Under the pieces are notes generated by a model, which ran no database searches, was not told the origin of the DNA, and saw only the letters and a program-made list of their open reading frames with translations. A stretch of 46,466 nucleotides of DNA from Clostridia bacterium (GTDB lineage Bacteria; Bacillota; Clostridia; Oscillospirales; Acutalibacteraceae), in the NCBI GenBank assembly GCA_017512465.1, contig JAFWGH010000070.1, forward strand, positions 1 to 46,466, in the 5' to 3' direction. The position numbers were made by a program, and so were the translations under genes. Each line of letters begins with the position of its first letter. Position 1 is the first letter of the stretch. This document shows positions 16,426-25,709 of this stretch, piece after piece.

Positions 16426-17535
16426 ATGAAAAAAATCGGCACTTTAACCTATCACGGCTCCCATAATTACGGTTCTGTTTTGCAGGCGTATGCGCTTGCA
16501 AAGCAGTTAGAATTGATGGGAAATGATGTGAAAATTCTTAATTTACGCCCACAGGCGCAAAAGCAGATGTATGCACTCAAAAGACCTTCCGGAAATATGA
16601 TTCACAAAGCATTTGATGTGATGATGCAGGGCAAAAGACAAAAGCGTTTTAATGAATTTGAAAGGTTTATTAACCATGTGTTACCGGTTACCGACACCGA
16701 GTATACCGAAACAGAGCAATTAAAAGCGATTCAAAACGAATATGATGCCTTTGTTTGCGGCAGTGACCAGATTTGGAACCCGGTGTGCCCGGATTTTGAG
16801 CCGGCATACTATTTGCAGTTTTTAGATAAAGACAATTCTGCAAAGCGCATTGCATATGCGCCGAGTTTCGGTAAGCATGAGTTTGATGAAAAGACCACAA
16901 AACAAATTAATACATGGGCAAAGGATTTTGACAGCATCTCGGTGCGAGAGTTAAAAGGCAAAACGGTTTTACATGAGATAGCCGAAGAAAAAATCAGCGT
17001 TGTCTGTGACCCGGTAGTGTTGTTGGAAAAGAACCATTGGGATGATTTTGCGGTACAGCCGGACATCAAAGAACCGTATATGCTCGTATATTTTTTGGAA
17101 AATAACCATGGCAGAAAAGATTTTGTGGATACGCTTGCAAAAATGCTCGGCTTAAAAGTGGTAGTGCTTACGGAGTATTTAAGAGATATGACAAAGCCGT
17201 ACATTAAAAAATATGATGCGTCTCCCGAAGAATTTGTGGGATTATTTAAAAACGCAAGCTTTGTATATACCAATTCTTTTCACGGTACCGCTTTTGCGAG
17301 CATATTTGGTAAGCCGTTTATCACCGTAATTGCACCTGACCAACAGAATGCACAGAACAACAATGATTCCCGTAAGATAGATTATTTAACCAAAATCGGT
17401 TTGGAGTCGCGTTTAGTACAAAATGAATTGCCAAGTAAAGAAGAATTGTTGCAATGTGATTTTTCACTGGCAAGCAGACAAATAAAAACATTTCAAGAAG
17501 CGTCGTTGCAATATTTAATGCACGCTCTCCAATAA
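16426..17535 (+). CDS. Polysaccharide pyruvyl transferase family protein
   Basis: 369 aa. Family signatures: GTLTYHGSHNYGSVLQAYAL at 4-23, then FVCGSDQIWNP (about 108-118), RIAYAPSFG (about 144-152), and the C-terminal TNSFHGTAFASIFGKPF (about 283-299). Such enzymes usually transfer pyruvate from phosphoenolpyruvate to form a cyclic ketal on a sugar, giving the polymer negative charge. Some members act differently, so the reaction is a family-level assignment. GAGGTAA precedes ATG 16426. It lies between a GT2 gene and an acyltransferase, consistent with glycan decoration. Confidence 0.87.
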   Translation: MKKIGTLTYHGSHNYGSVLQAYALAKQLELMGNDVKILNLRPQAQKQMYALKRPSGNMIHKAFDVMMQGKRQKRFNEFERFINHVLPVTDTEYTETEQLKAIQNEYDAFVCGSDQIWNPVCPDFEPAYYLQFLDKDNSAKRIAYAPSFGKHEFDEKTTKQINTWAKDFDSISVRELKGKTVLHEIAEEKISVVCDPVVLLEKNHWDDFAVQPDIKEPYMLVYFLENNHGRKDFVDTLAKMLGLKVVVLTEYLRDMTKPYIKKYDASPEEFVGLFKNASFVYTNSFHGTAFASIFGKPFITVIAPDQQNAQNNNDSRKIDYLTKIGLESRLVQNELPSKEELLQCDFSLASRQIKTFQEASLQYLMHALQ

Positions 17536-17555
17536 AGCAGGAAGGATATCTAACG

Positions 17556-18638
17556 ATGATTTATGGAAAAAAAGAAGCAACCATGACACAGGGTTTAGCG
17601 ATTATTACCATGGTTTGCTTACACCTTTTTTGTCGTTTAGGAGACAAGATTTTCGGCACTCCGTTACTGTGGTTAAACAGCGAGAAACCATTTGTGTATT
17701 GGATTGGTTTCTTTTGTGAAATCTGCGTGCCGATTTATTCCATGTGCTCGGGTTATGCACAACACCTTTTGTTTCAAAAAGGACAGACTACATATAAAAA
17801 TAATTTAAAAAGAATATTTAAACTCTTATTTAATTATTGGATTATTCTAATTATATTTTGTTCTTTGGGTTTGGCGCTTGGAAGAGATAGTATACCCGGT
17901 AATGTGCGGATTTTTTTGGGAAATATCATCCCTATACCGAGTTTGAAATATTTTCCTTCATGGTGGTATTTAACCGCATATATAATCGTTTTATTAATTC
18001 CTGCAAAACTCTTGATGAAGCCGGTTAATAAGATTCATTCCTATATTGGTGTTGCGATTTGTTTCGTGTTTGTTTTATATCAGTATTTACAAACAAAATT
18101 CAGTATACTATCTTTGGAAGCATTTTTGCCGAATAACATCTATAATTTGTTTAATGACCTATTAAAATTATTGCCGTTTTATCTTATTGGCGCTTTTATG
18201 CATAAAGAAAATGTGTTTGAAAAAGCCAATCTTTTTCTTGGTCGACTGAATAAGCCTCGATTGACAAATGCTTTGCTCCTTATAAGTGCAGCGGTACTGT
18301 TTGTGGTATCAAATTTGTTGGAAAAAGCGATACTAACAGGACCGATTGCCATTGCAATTATGTTAATTTTCAATCTGGTAAAAAAGCCGAAATTTGTGGA
18401 AAACATATTTTTGTTTTTCGGGAAGCATTCTACAAATATTTGGTTAACACATATGGCATTTTATGTGACTTTGTTTCCCGGTCTGGTTTTAAAAGCAAGA
18501 TATCCTGTTTTGATATTTGCTTTTTTGATTGCACTTTGCTTAGTGATGTCATACATCGAAATGTATATCCAAAAGGGCTTAGAGTTCTGCTTTGCTTTGG
18601 TAAAGAAAAAACGAAGAAAGCAATCTGTCCCACAGTAA
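17556..18638 (+). CDS. Membrane acyltransferase, acyltransferase-3 family (copy 2)
   Basis: 360 aa with about ten membrane helices. The N-terminal region MICLHLF-type (ITMVCLHLF, near residue 17-25) holds the conserved histidine. PIYSMCSGYAQ in helix two replaces the usual F-F-x-x-S-G-[FY] pattern. The C-terminus is strongly basic. The protein resembles the copy at 37714 more than the one at 2110 (for example MCSGYAQH and MFLSGYGLF at the same position). Probably O-acylates the glycan or lipid-linked repeat. AGGAAGGA precedes the ATG. Confidence 0.8.
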   Translation: MIYGKKEATMTQGLAIITMVCLHLFCRLGDKIFGTPLLWLNSEKPFVYWIGFFCEICVPIYSMCSGYAQHLLFQKGQTTYKNNLKRIFKLLFNYWIILIIFCSLGLALGRDSIPGNVRIFLGNIIPIPSLKYFPSWWYLTAYIIVLLIPAKLLMKPVNKIHSYIGVAICFVFVLYQYLQTKFSILSLEAFLPNNIYNLFNDLLKLLPFYLIGAFMHKENVFEKANLFLGRLNKPRLTNALLLISAAVLFVVSNLLEKAILTGPIAIAIMLIFNLVKKPKFVENIFLFFGKHSTNIWLTHMAFYVTLFPGLVLKARYPVLIFAFLIALCLVMSYIEMYIQKGLEFCFALVKKKRRKQSVPQ

Positions 18639-18654
18639 ATGGAGTAGTTTATTT

Positions 18655-19602
18655 ATGCCGATAGTTTCCATCATTTCACCGATCTATAAGGTAGAGGATT
18701 ATTTAAATGAATGTGTTGAAAGCATTCTCTCTCAAAGCTATGAAGATTTTGAGTTAATACTTGTGGATGACGGCTCGCCCGATAATTGCCCGACCATATG
18801 TGATAAATGGGCAGAAAAGGACAGCCGCATTAAAGTCATTCACAAAGAAAACGGCGGTGTCAGTTCTGCAAGAAATGTCGCTATTGAGCAAGCACAGGGA
18901 GATTGGATATGGTTTGTCGATAGCGATGATATGATAGAAGCATCTTCCCTTTCGCAGCTTGTCGCATTAGCGCAAAAACAGCCGGATATGATTGTCTTTA
19001 ATAAGGAAATAAATGAAGAGTATAAAAAAGATAACCGGTTTTTTGATGAGTACTATTTTAAATACCGCTTTGGTTTTGAAGCGTGGAATAAACTGTATAA
19101 AGCAAGCATAATTCAAGAAAATCATTTAAAGTTCGATACCGGGGAGACAATCGGGGAAGATTTGCTTTTCAATATTACCTATTACCAATTTGCCGAAAAG
19201 TATTTGTTCAGTGATTTAACCCTTTACAATTACCGCGTGAGGGAAGATTCCGCTATGGGCGCAGCCGACCCGGAGCGCTTGCAAAAGCAGTTGCGCGTGT
19301 ACTCGAAAATATATGACATTTATCAAAACAAGTTAGAGCAAAGAATTCTGGCACAATTGTTTATTATGCATCTTATTTCCGGAATTAATCAAATGGATAA
19401 AGCAGAGTTATGCAGCGATGAAAACTGTCGCTTATTACAAAGCAGTTTAAAAAAATATTCCTTTGAAAAGCGAGCATTTCAACAAGCAGTAAACCGATTC
19501 TTGGAGAGTGAAAATGCCTCCGTTGCCGGGAGAATGAGGATGAAGTTGTTTTTCGGTTTGTTGTCAAAAAATGTTAAGATGGCACTGTCAATGATGAAAT
19601 AA
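18655..19602 (+). CDS. Glycosyltransferase family 2
   Basis: 315 aa. GT-A core: VSIISPIYKVE (4-14), LVDDGSPDNCP (36-46), HKENGGVSSARN (63-74), DSDD (89-92) and FGFEAWNKLYKA near 140-152. Paralogue of the protein at 15413, with the N-terminal 95 residues colinear and the C-terminal acceptor half diverged. It is the last gene before the only long non-coding gap in the window, so it may end one transcription or recombination block. Specificity unknown. Confidence 0.9.
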   Translation: MPIVSIISPIYKVEDYLNECVESILSQSYEDFELILVDDGSPDNCPTICDKWAEKDSRIKVIHKENGGVSSARNVAIEQAQGDWIWFVDSDDMIEASSLSQLVALAQKQPDMIVFNKEINEEYKKDNRFFDEYYFKYRFGFEAWNKLYKASIIQENHLKFDTGETIGEDLLFNITYYQFAEKYLFSDLTLYNYRVREDSAMGAADPERLQKQLRVYSKIYDIYQNKLEQRILAQLFIMHLISGINQMDKAELCSDENCRLLQSSLKKYSFEKRAFQQAVNRFLESENASVAGRMRMKLFFGLLSKNVKMALSMMK

Positions 19603-20036
19603 TGGAAGCGTATCTTTTTCGATGACTATTTAAGTGAGTGCGCCTTTGATACTATAAAAGAAATAGCGGTTGCTTGCACCGACCGCATAAGGTTGTGTTC
19701 AACAAAAATGAACAAATCCCCGGCATCACCAAGCATCGAATTAAGAGCTGGTTGATTTGGTGCAGAGTAGCAAATCCAAGACGGAGTTTTTCGACAGATT
19801 TCACCCAAAATAATACGAAACCGGCAAAATGACGATATGCTTAAATCAGTAGATTAGAGATGGAATATCTAATACAGTGCTTATAAAAATATGCTGAATC
19901 AAAAGCAATGAATATCAAGTAGCGTTGTTGCAAAGCATTGGGAAGAACCGTTCCTAAAACACTTGTTGCATGAATAAAGCTGACAGATATTTGTCAATGG
20001 GGAAACTTGCCACAACATTTTTGAAAGAGAAGAAAA
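19603..20036 (+). other. 434-base gap without an intact gene; possible decayed coding remnant
   Basis: This is the longest non-coding stretch in the window. Two overlapping plus-strand open segments lack good starts. One runs about 19608-19757 (RIFFDDYLSECAFDTIKE onward). The other is in a second frame at about 19660-19827 (LHRPHKVVFNKN through KSWLIWCRV). Both are compositionally like the neighbouring genes, so a frameshifted remnant of a glycan gene is plausible, but I recognise no family. The last 60 bases lead to the GTG start of the flippase with GAGAAGAAAAG upstream. No confident promoter or terminator was found. Confidence 0.4.
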
Positions 20037-21575
20037 GTGAAAAAAAGTACAGCGAAAAAAAGTGCATATAATATTGTTTCCAGTATTTTGAATCAAGTTT
20101 TAGCTATTGCACTGGGAATTATTATCCCAAGGTTATATCTGACTACCTTTGGTTCGGAAGTCAACGGATTGCTGAATTCTGTCAACCAGATTTATACTTA
20201 TTTGGCACTCCTTGAGGCAGGTGTCGGAACCGCTACTTTACAAGCATTATATAAGCCGGTAGCGCAGGATGATGAGAGTTCGATTGCTGCCATCATGGCA
20301 GCAACCAATCGTTTTTATAAGCGCACGGGTACCATCTATTTTATTTTGGTGGTGATATTAAGTATCGGATACCCGCTCGTTGTTAAAAGCAACATCCCGT
20401 TCACCACGGTTTTCGCTGTAATTATGTTAAACGGCTTGCCGGCAGTAATCGGGTATTTTTTCCAAGGCAAATTTAAAATTCTTCTACAAGCAGAGGGCAA
20501 GAATTATATTATCACCAATCTGACAACGATTATTAACTTCTGTGTCAATGCATCCAAGGTAGTATTGATGCTGTGCGGCTTTAGTATTATCAGTATACAA
20601 GTTGCCTATTTCGTGTTCCAAATGGTACAAGTAATTTTTATCATGCTGTACATGAAGCGTCATTACAAATGGATGGATTTAACTGTCAAACCTGATTATG
20701 ATGCAATTTCACAAAAGAATTCCGTGTTGATCATGCAAATCAGTGATATGATTTTCAGGAATACGGATATCATTGTGTTGACGATTTTTTGTGATTTAAA
20801 AGTTGTCAGCGTATATGCAATTTTTAACATGTTGTTTTCTACAATTGTTACCTTCATGGATAGTTTTTCTCAGGGATTTGATTTTGCGTTGGGACAAAGA
20901 TTTAATACTGACAGAAAAGCACACCTTAAATTGCATGATGTGTACGAGACCTACAGAATGACATTGGTATTCTCCTTGCTTTGTATTGCAAGAATATTTA
21001 TTATTCCGTTTATTTCACTTTACACAAAAGGTGTCACAGACATCAATTATGTGGATAATAAATTAGCGTGGCTGTTTGTCATTATGTTTATTTTAACAAA
21101 TGCAAGAAACAATAGTGCAGGATTGATTAACTTTGCCAAGCACTTTAAGCAAACGCAGTGGCGCTGTGTGGCGGAAGCAGTAATCAATATTACTGTTTCC
21201 ATAGCGTGTGTTTATACTTTTGGCATTTATGGTGTATTAATAGGCACAATAGTGGCATTACTTTATCGTGCAAATGATATGATTATTTATGCCAACCGGA
21301 AGATATTAAACCGCAGTCCGTGGGTCACTTATAAAAGGGTGCTTATTTGCACCGCAATATTTGCTGCGGTCACCTTTGTTTCACGCTATATCCATGTGGA
21401 CCTATCTTCATATTTTAAGATTATTCTATGGGCAGCAGTGGCAAGCGCTGTTATCATTCCGCTATTCTTCGGGGTGATGTCTGTGTGTGAGCCGAAACAA
21501 GCAAAATTTGCTTATGCATTTGTAAAAGAAATAATAAAAAATAAATTAAAAAGGAAATCGAATGAAAACACTTAA
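20037..21575 (+). CDS. Oligosaccharide flippase (Wzx-like, MOP/polysaccharide transporter family)
   Basis: 512 aa, GTG start at 20037 behind GAGAAGAAAAG. About fourteen membrane helices beginning SAYNIVSSILNQVLAIALG. The VNGLLNSVNQIYTYLALLEAG loop between the first helices and the LQAEGKNYI segment near residue 160 are typical of Gram-positive Wzx-type exporters. Moves undecaprenyl-PP-linked repeat units to the outer face. Its last 14 bases overlap the next gene in another frame. It is one of two flippase-family proteins here (see 28020), which is unusual for a single glycan. Confidence 0.87.
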   Translation: MKKSTAKKSAYNIVSSILNQVLAIALGIIIPRLYLTTFGSEVNGLLNSVNQIYTYLALLEAGVGTATLQALYKPVAQDDESSIAAIMAATNRFYKRTGTIYFILVVILSIGYPLVVKSNIPFTTVFAVIMLNGLPAVIGYFFQGKFKILLQAEGKNYIITNLTTIINFCVNASKVVLMLCGFSIISIQVAYFVFQMVQVIFIMLYMKRHYKWMDLTVKPDYDAISQKNSVLIMQISDMIFRNTDIIVLTIFCDLKVVSVYAIFNMLFSTIVTFMDSFSQGFDFALGQRFNTDRKAHLKLHDVYETYRMTLVFSLLCIARIFIIPFISLYTKGVTDINYVDNKLAWLFVIMFILTNARNNSAGLINFAKHFKQTQWRCVAEAVINITVSIACVYTFGIYGVLIGTIVALLYRANDMIIYANRKILNRSPWVTYKRVLICTAIFAAVTFVSRYIHVDLSSYFKIILWAAVASAVIIPLFFGVMSVCEPKQAKFAYAFVKEIIKNKLKRKSNENT

Positions 21576-23301
21576 AAAAAGAGAAAAACGAATTGCGCTT
21601 CTTGCAGCATTCGGTCTAAACGCCCTTATTTTTACCGTGCTGCAATTGGTTTGCCGTTACGGCTACAGTGCGGATGATTTTGTCCTTTCACAGTTTTTGG
21701 CAAACGGGCGCACGGAATTCGTCTTTAGCAATATATTGCTTGAAAAAGCATTCATGAGTGTGCAACAGTGGATATATCCTTTAAATGCTTATGTGATTAT
21801 TTCACTGGTTTTTGCTTTGTGCGCCATGACGCTTGTTACTAAAATAATAATAGACAAATACGGTTTGTTATGGGGTTGTGTTATCGGCAGTTTGGTGCAA
21901 AGCGTGTTTGCGGTATCTTATGCAGTATCGTTTTTCTTTACCACTTTTGCGGCGATTTTATCTGCTGCCGGATTGTTTGCCGTAGTACATTATACCCGCG
22001 AGAAGAACATGCTCGGTATGGTTTGCGGTGCAATACTGTCCGCTTTGGGCGCATTATACAGACTGAAAATTTTTGAATCCGTTTTTGCTATAGCGGCAGT
22101 GTTTGTGTTTGCCCTTTCCATCAGTGATTTTTTGGACACCTCAAAAGAGGAAAGAAGCTTTTTAAAATTTGTTAAAATAGTTTTTGAGCCGCGCAGAGCC
22201 ATCAGTGCCGTGTGCATTCTTATATTGGCATTTTCATGCACCTTTATATCCAATCAAATGCTCAAAACGCCCGAGATGACGGAATACAGAGCCTACAACT
22301 CGGCGCGTTCAGCAGTGTTTGATTATGAGATTGTTCCTTATGAACAGGCAAAAGAGGAATATGCTGCGGCAGGGATTGATGCCAATGATTTACAGATGAT
22401 TCGCTATTGTATGTTTGATAAGGATGGCGGCCTCTCCACACAACAGCTTAAACAGATAAGGCAAATCAGCGATAACGTATTGAGTAAACAAAATCGCTTG
22501 ATAAGTTCCACCAAGTCCATGGTTGCCACGCAAGTTTTTGAAGTGTTGCGTTTTACCACGCAGGGCATTACGCTCGCTGTGCTGATACTTGCGTTTATTG
22601 CATATTGCGTACTGCAAAAGAAATTGAAAATTTTGCCGGCTTGTATCATGGTTGCATCACTCATACCTTTCTATATTTATTTGTATTCACAAGGAAGAGC
22701 GCCGTACCGTACCGTGTGCGGAATGCTGTTTATCACCATTTTGGGAATTATCTATTTGATTGATGAAAAAGCAGTTAAAGAAAAATTTGAAGGCAAAAAA
22801 ACCTTAAAAACCGTGCTTTGTGTCGGGTGTGCTATCCTATCGCTTTGCATTTTCGGTATCAACATTAAAAATGTCCCGCAGGCGGTGCATCCGGCAAGCG
22901 AAAGCGAAGTTGACGCTATACAGCAAATGAAAGAGGATAGCGGTGCAAAGTATGAATTTTTCGGCATTGAAACGCTGTCGATGGATATAGAAGCACAGGT
23001 AAGATATGTTTACCATATTGCAAAAGTTGATAAAGAGTCCAATCTGTTTAATCAGTCGTCAACCTATTATTTAACACCCTTTTATTTTGAATTATTGGAA
23101 GACTTCGGCACGGATAATGCGTACCGCAATTTGCTCAATGAGAATGTCTATGCTGTTTTTAAGAATACAGAGGACAGAAAAGATATTGAGAGCTGTATGC
23201 AGCAGCATTTGCAAAAAAACTATGCCGAAGGCAAAAGCGTAAAAATGGAAAAAGTTAAAACCTATGATGCCTATAGTGTTTATAAATATACTTTAGTGTA
23301 G
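21562..23301 (+). CDS. Large membrane protein, GT-C-like glycosyltransferase or polymerase candidate
   Basis: 579 aa. About ten to eleven helices (1-200 and 330-440) surround an extracellular loop (about 220-330), with a soluble C-terminal tail (440-579). After the first helix comes YGYSADDFVLSQFL, an acidic DD in the first outer loop. This is the position of catalytic acids in GT-C enzymes that use polyprenyl-phosphate sugars. Resembles GtrC-type side-chain transferases in layout only. ATG 21562 overlaps the flippase by 14 bases; GGAAATCG sits upstream. With the GtrB-like gene at 27016 it could form a side-chain addition system. It could alternatively be a second Wzy. Confidence 0.6.
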   Translation: MKTLKKREKRIALLAAFGLNALIFTVLQLVCRYGYSADDFVLSQFLANGRTEFVFSNILLEKAFMSVQQWIYPLNAYVIISLVFALCAMTLVTKIIIDKYGLLWGCVIGSLVQSVFAVSYAVSFFFTTFAAILSAAGLFAVVHYTREKNMLGMVCGAILSALGALYRLKIFESVFAIAAVFVFALSISDFLDTSKEERSFLKFVKIVFEPRRAISAVCILILAFSCTFISNQMLKTPEMTEYRAYNSARSAVFDYEIVPYEQAKEEYAAAGIDANDLQMIRYCMFDKDGGLSTQQLKQIRQISDNVLSKQNRLISSTKSMVATQVFEVLRFTTQGITLAVLILAFIAYCVLQKKLKILPACIMVASLIPFYIYLYSQGRAPYRTVCGMLFITILGIIYLIDEKAVKEKFEGKKTLKTVLCVGCAILSLCIFGINIKNVPQAVHPASESEVDAIQQMKEDSGAKYEFFGIETLSMDIEAQVRYVYHIAKVDKESNLFNQSSTYYLTPFYFELLEDFGTDNAYRNLLNENVYAVFKNTEDRKDIESCMQQHLQKNYAEGKSVKMEKVKTYDAYSVYKYTLV

Positions 23302-23313
23302 GGGGGAGAAAAT

Positions 23314-24444
23314 ATGAATATACCGTTTAATGTGCCGCCGTATGTCGGCACGGAAGAAAAGGTAATAGAAAAGGTTATTGAAAACCGCAAAATTTGCGGT
23401 GATGGTGAGTATACCAAAAAATGTAATGTGAAATTAGAGGAAATGACAGGCTCCAACAAAGTTCTTACCACCACCTCCTGCACCTCCGCATTGGAAATGG
23501 CGGCACTCTTAGCCGATATCCAGCCGGGGGATGAGGTCATTATGCCCTCATATACCTTTGTTTCCACCGCCAATGCCTTTGTGCTGCGCGGTGCCACCAT
23601 TGTGTTTGTTGATATTCGACCGGACACACTCAATATTGATGAAACGCTCATTGAGGCTGCCATTACGCCCAAGACCAAGGCGATTGTGCCGGTGCATTAT
23701 GCAGGTGTCGGCTGTGAAATGAGCACGATTTGCGAGATTGCCAGAAAGTATAATTTAATGGTCATTGAGGATGCCGCACAAGGTGTGATGGCTTACTATA
23801 AAGGCAAAGCGCTCGGCTCTATCGGGCAAATCGGCTGCTTCTCTTTCCATGAAACAAAGAATTATTCCTCCGGTGAAGGCGGCGCTATTTTGCTCAATGA
23901 ACCGGAATATATTGAAAGAGCGGAGATTATCCGCGAAAAGGGCACAAACCGCGCAAAATTCTTTAGAGGGCATGTGGATAAGTACACATGGGTGGATGTC
24001 GGCTCCTCGTATTTACAGAGTGAGCTCAATTGCGCCTATCTTTATGCGCAGATTGAGGACCCGACACTTATTAATAATGACAGATTGCGGTCATGGAATC
24101 GGTATTATAAGCTGCTCAAGCCTTTAGCGGATAGAGGCTGCTTGGAATTGCCTTATATTCCGCCGGAATGTACACACAATGCGCACATGTTTTACATAAA
24201 AGTGAAGGATTATGAGGAGCGCACCAAGCTTTTGGCATATTTAAAGGAAAATGAAATCGGTGCCGTATTCCACTATATCCCGCTGCATTCCGCGCCTGCC
24301 GGTAAAAAGTTCGGCAGATTTCACGGTGAGGATAAATATACCACCAAAGAGAGCGAAAGAATCATCAGACTGCCCATGTACTATGGGTTGAAGGATGAAG
24401 AGATCTGTTATGTTGCAAAAGTGCTTGAAAACTACTTTGCTTAA
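23314..24444 (+). CDS. wecE: dTDP-4-amino-4,6-dideoxygalactose transaminase (WecE/RffA-like)
   Basis: 376 aa, PLP-dependent DegT/DnrJ/EryC1 family. Colinear with E. coli WecE: CGDGEYTKKC, EMAALLADIQPGDEVIMPSY (61-80), AFVLRGATIVFVDIRPDT, IEDAAQGVM, GCFSFHETKNY with the PLP lysine Lys182, and EKGTNRAKFFRGHVDKYTW. WecE aminates dTDP-4-keto-6-deoxyglucose to dTDP-Fuc4N using glutamate. The substrate can come from RmlA (38832) and RmlB (42169), both in the window, and rmlC/rmlD are missing. A very strong GGGGGGAG precedes ATG 23314. No WecD-like GNAT acetyltransferase is adjacent; ATP-grasp genes follow instead. Confidence 0.93.
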   Translation: MNIPFNVPPYVGTEEKVIEKVIENRKICGDGEYTKKCNVKLEEMTGSNKVLTTTSCTSALEMAALLADIQPGDEVIMPSYTFVSTANAFVLRGATIVFVDIRPDTLNIDETLIEAAITPKTKAIVPVHYAGVGCEMSTICEIARKYNLMVIEDAAQGVMAYYKGKALGSIGQIGCFSFHETKNYSSGEGGAILLNEPEYIERAEIIREKGTNRAKFFRGHVDKYTWVDVGSSYLQSELNCAYLYAQIEDPTLINNDRLRSWNRYYKLLKPLADRGCLELPYIPPECTHNAHMFYIKVKDYEERTKLLAYLKENEIGAVFHYIPLHSAPAGKKFGRFHGEDKYTTKESERIIRLPMYYGLKDEEICYVAKVLENYFA

Positions 24445-24451
24445 TGCCGCG

Positions 24452-24475
24452 GCTCTGACCGGTTGTCGGCAGAGC
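24452..24475 (+). other. Hairpin between wecE and the first ATP-grasp gene
   Basis: GCTCTG-A-CCG / GTTGT / CGG-CAGAGC: nine pairs with one bulged A. It begins eight bases after the wecE stop and lies just before the AAGGAG of the next gene. There is no T-run, so processing or attenuation is more likely than termination. Confidence 0.5.
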
Positions 24476-24504
24476 GCATGTTACGATTTAGCATAAGGAG
24501 AAAA

Positions 24505-25608
24505 ATGAAAAAATTAGTCATTATCGGCGCAAATGATTTTCAAAACAGGTTAATCCTCAAAGCAAAGCAGTTGGGCTACGAAACCCATGCCTTCGCTTGG
24601 GAGGAGGGCGCTGTCGGGAAGGAAAATGCGGACTATTTCTATCCTGTCAGTATCGTGGAAAAGGAAGAAATTCTTGAAAAATGCCGCGAGATACAGCCTG
24701 CAGGCATCTGCTCCATCGCTTCCGACTTGGCGGCGATAACGGTAAACTTTGTTGCGGAAGGTTTAGGGCTTCCCTGTAATCCGACCAAATATACCGATAT
24801 ACAAACCAATAAATATAAAATGCGTGAAGCACTTCGTGCCGCCGGCATTGATTGCCCGCGGTTTGTACTCACAGGCGAAACGATAGACAAAGCGTTATTA
24901 AAAGATTTTTCTTTCCCCGTGATTGTCAAGCCTACCGACCGCTCGGGAAGCCGGTGCATTATGAAGTTAGATTCTTTGGATGGCTTGGAGGAGGCGGTGC
25001 AAAACGCCTGTGCGGTTTCTTTTGAAAAGAAGGCAATTGTGGAGGAGTTTATTGAGGGCGATGAATACAGCATGGAGACCATTACACAAAACGGTATTCA
25101 TCACTATCTTGCAACGACCAAAAAATTCACCACCGGCGCGCCGCATTTTATTGAGACTGGTCACCGGCAGCCATCCGATTTATCGGAGCAAATGAATGAA
25201 AAAGCAAAGAGAATCATTGTTGAGGCGCTTGATGCACTGCACCTCGAAAACAGCGCCGGGCATTCGGAGTTTAAGGTAGATGCAAGCGGCAATATCCGCA
25301 TTATAGAAATCGGTGCACGCATGGGCGGCGATTGTATCGGCTCCGATTTGGTGTATCTTTCTACCGGAAATGACTTTGTGAAAATGGTGATTGATGTTGC
25401 AGTAGGGCAGACAATATCGATAAAAGAGAGTGCTAAAAAAGAGGCTGAGATTCGTTTTTTGTTTGACAAAAAAGATATCGAGCAAATGGAAGCATATACA
25501 AGAGAAAATCCTGATAGAATTGTCAGAATAAGCGATATTGATTACGATAATTTTGGAAAAACGGTGGACAGCTCCACCAGATTGGGTTATTACATATTAA
25601 AATCTTAA
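24505..25608 (+). CDS. ATP-grasp carboxylate-amine ligase (1)
   Basis: 367 aa from ATG 24505 with AAGGAG six bases upstream; the frame upstream of it is non-coding leader. PreatP-grasp Rossmann-like domain (1-110) with LVIIGANDFQNRL. ATP-grasp domain: VKPTDRSGSR (141-150, Lys142), EEFIEGDEYS (180-189), SEFKV (255-259) and EIGARMGGD (268-276), which carries the metal-binding acid. Resembles the PurK/L-amino-acid-ligase branch: activates a carboxylate as acyl phosphate and joins it to an amine. Directly after the wecE-like gene, so acylation of the C4 amine of Fuc4N is a reasonable but unproven role. Confidence 0.82.
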   Translation: MKKLVIIGANDFQNRLILKAKQLGYETHAFAWEEGAVGKENADYFYPVSIVEKEEILEKCREIQPAGICSIASDLAAITVNFVAEGLGLPCNPTKYTDIQTNKYKMREALRAAGIDCPRFVLTGETIDKALLKDFSFPVIVKPTDRSGSRCIMKLDSLDGLEEAVQNACAVSFEKKAIVEEFIEGDEYSMETITQNGIHHYLATTKKFTTGAPHFIETGHRQPSDLSEQMNEKAKRIIVEALDALHLENSAGHSEFKVDASGNIRIIEIGARMGGDCIGSDLVYLSTGNDFVKMVIDVAVGQTISIKESAKKEAEIRFLFDKKDIEQMEAYTRENPDRIVRISDIDYDNFGKTVDSSTRLGYYILKS

Positions 25609-25709
25609 AAATAAAAGCGAGGACTTAAAAGATATAATTTCAATATCGGAGCAGAACAAACTATTTTTTGTAATTTTGCCAAGTAAAGAATTGATTGTGG
25701 AGATAATAT

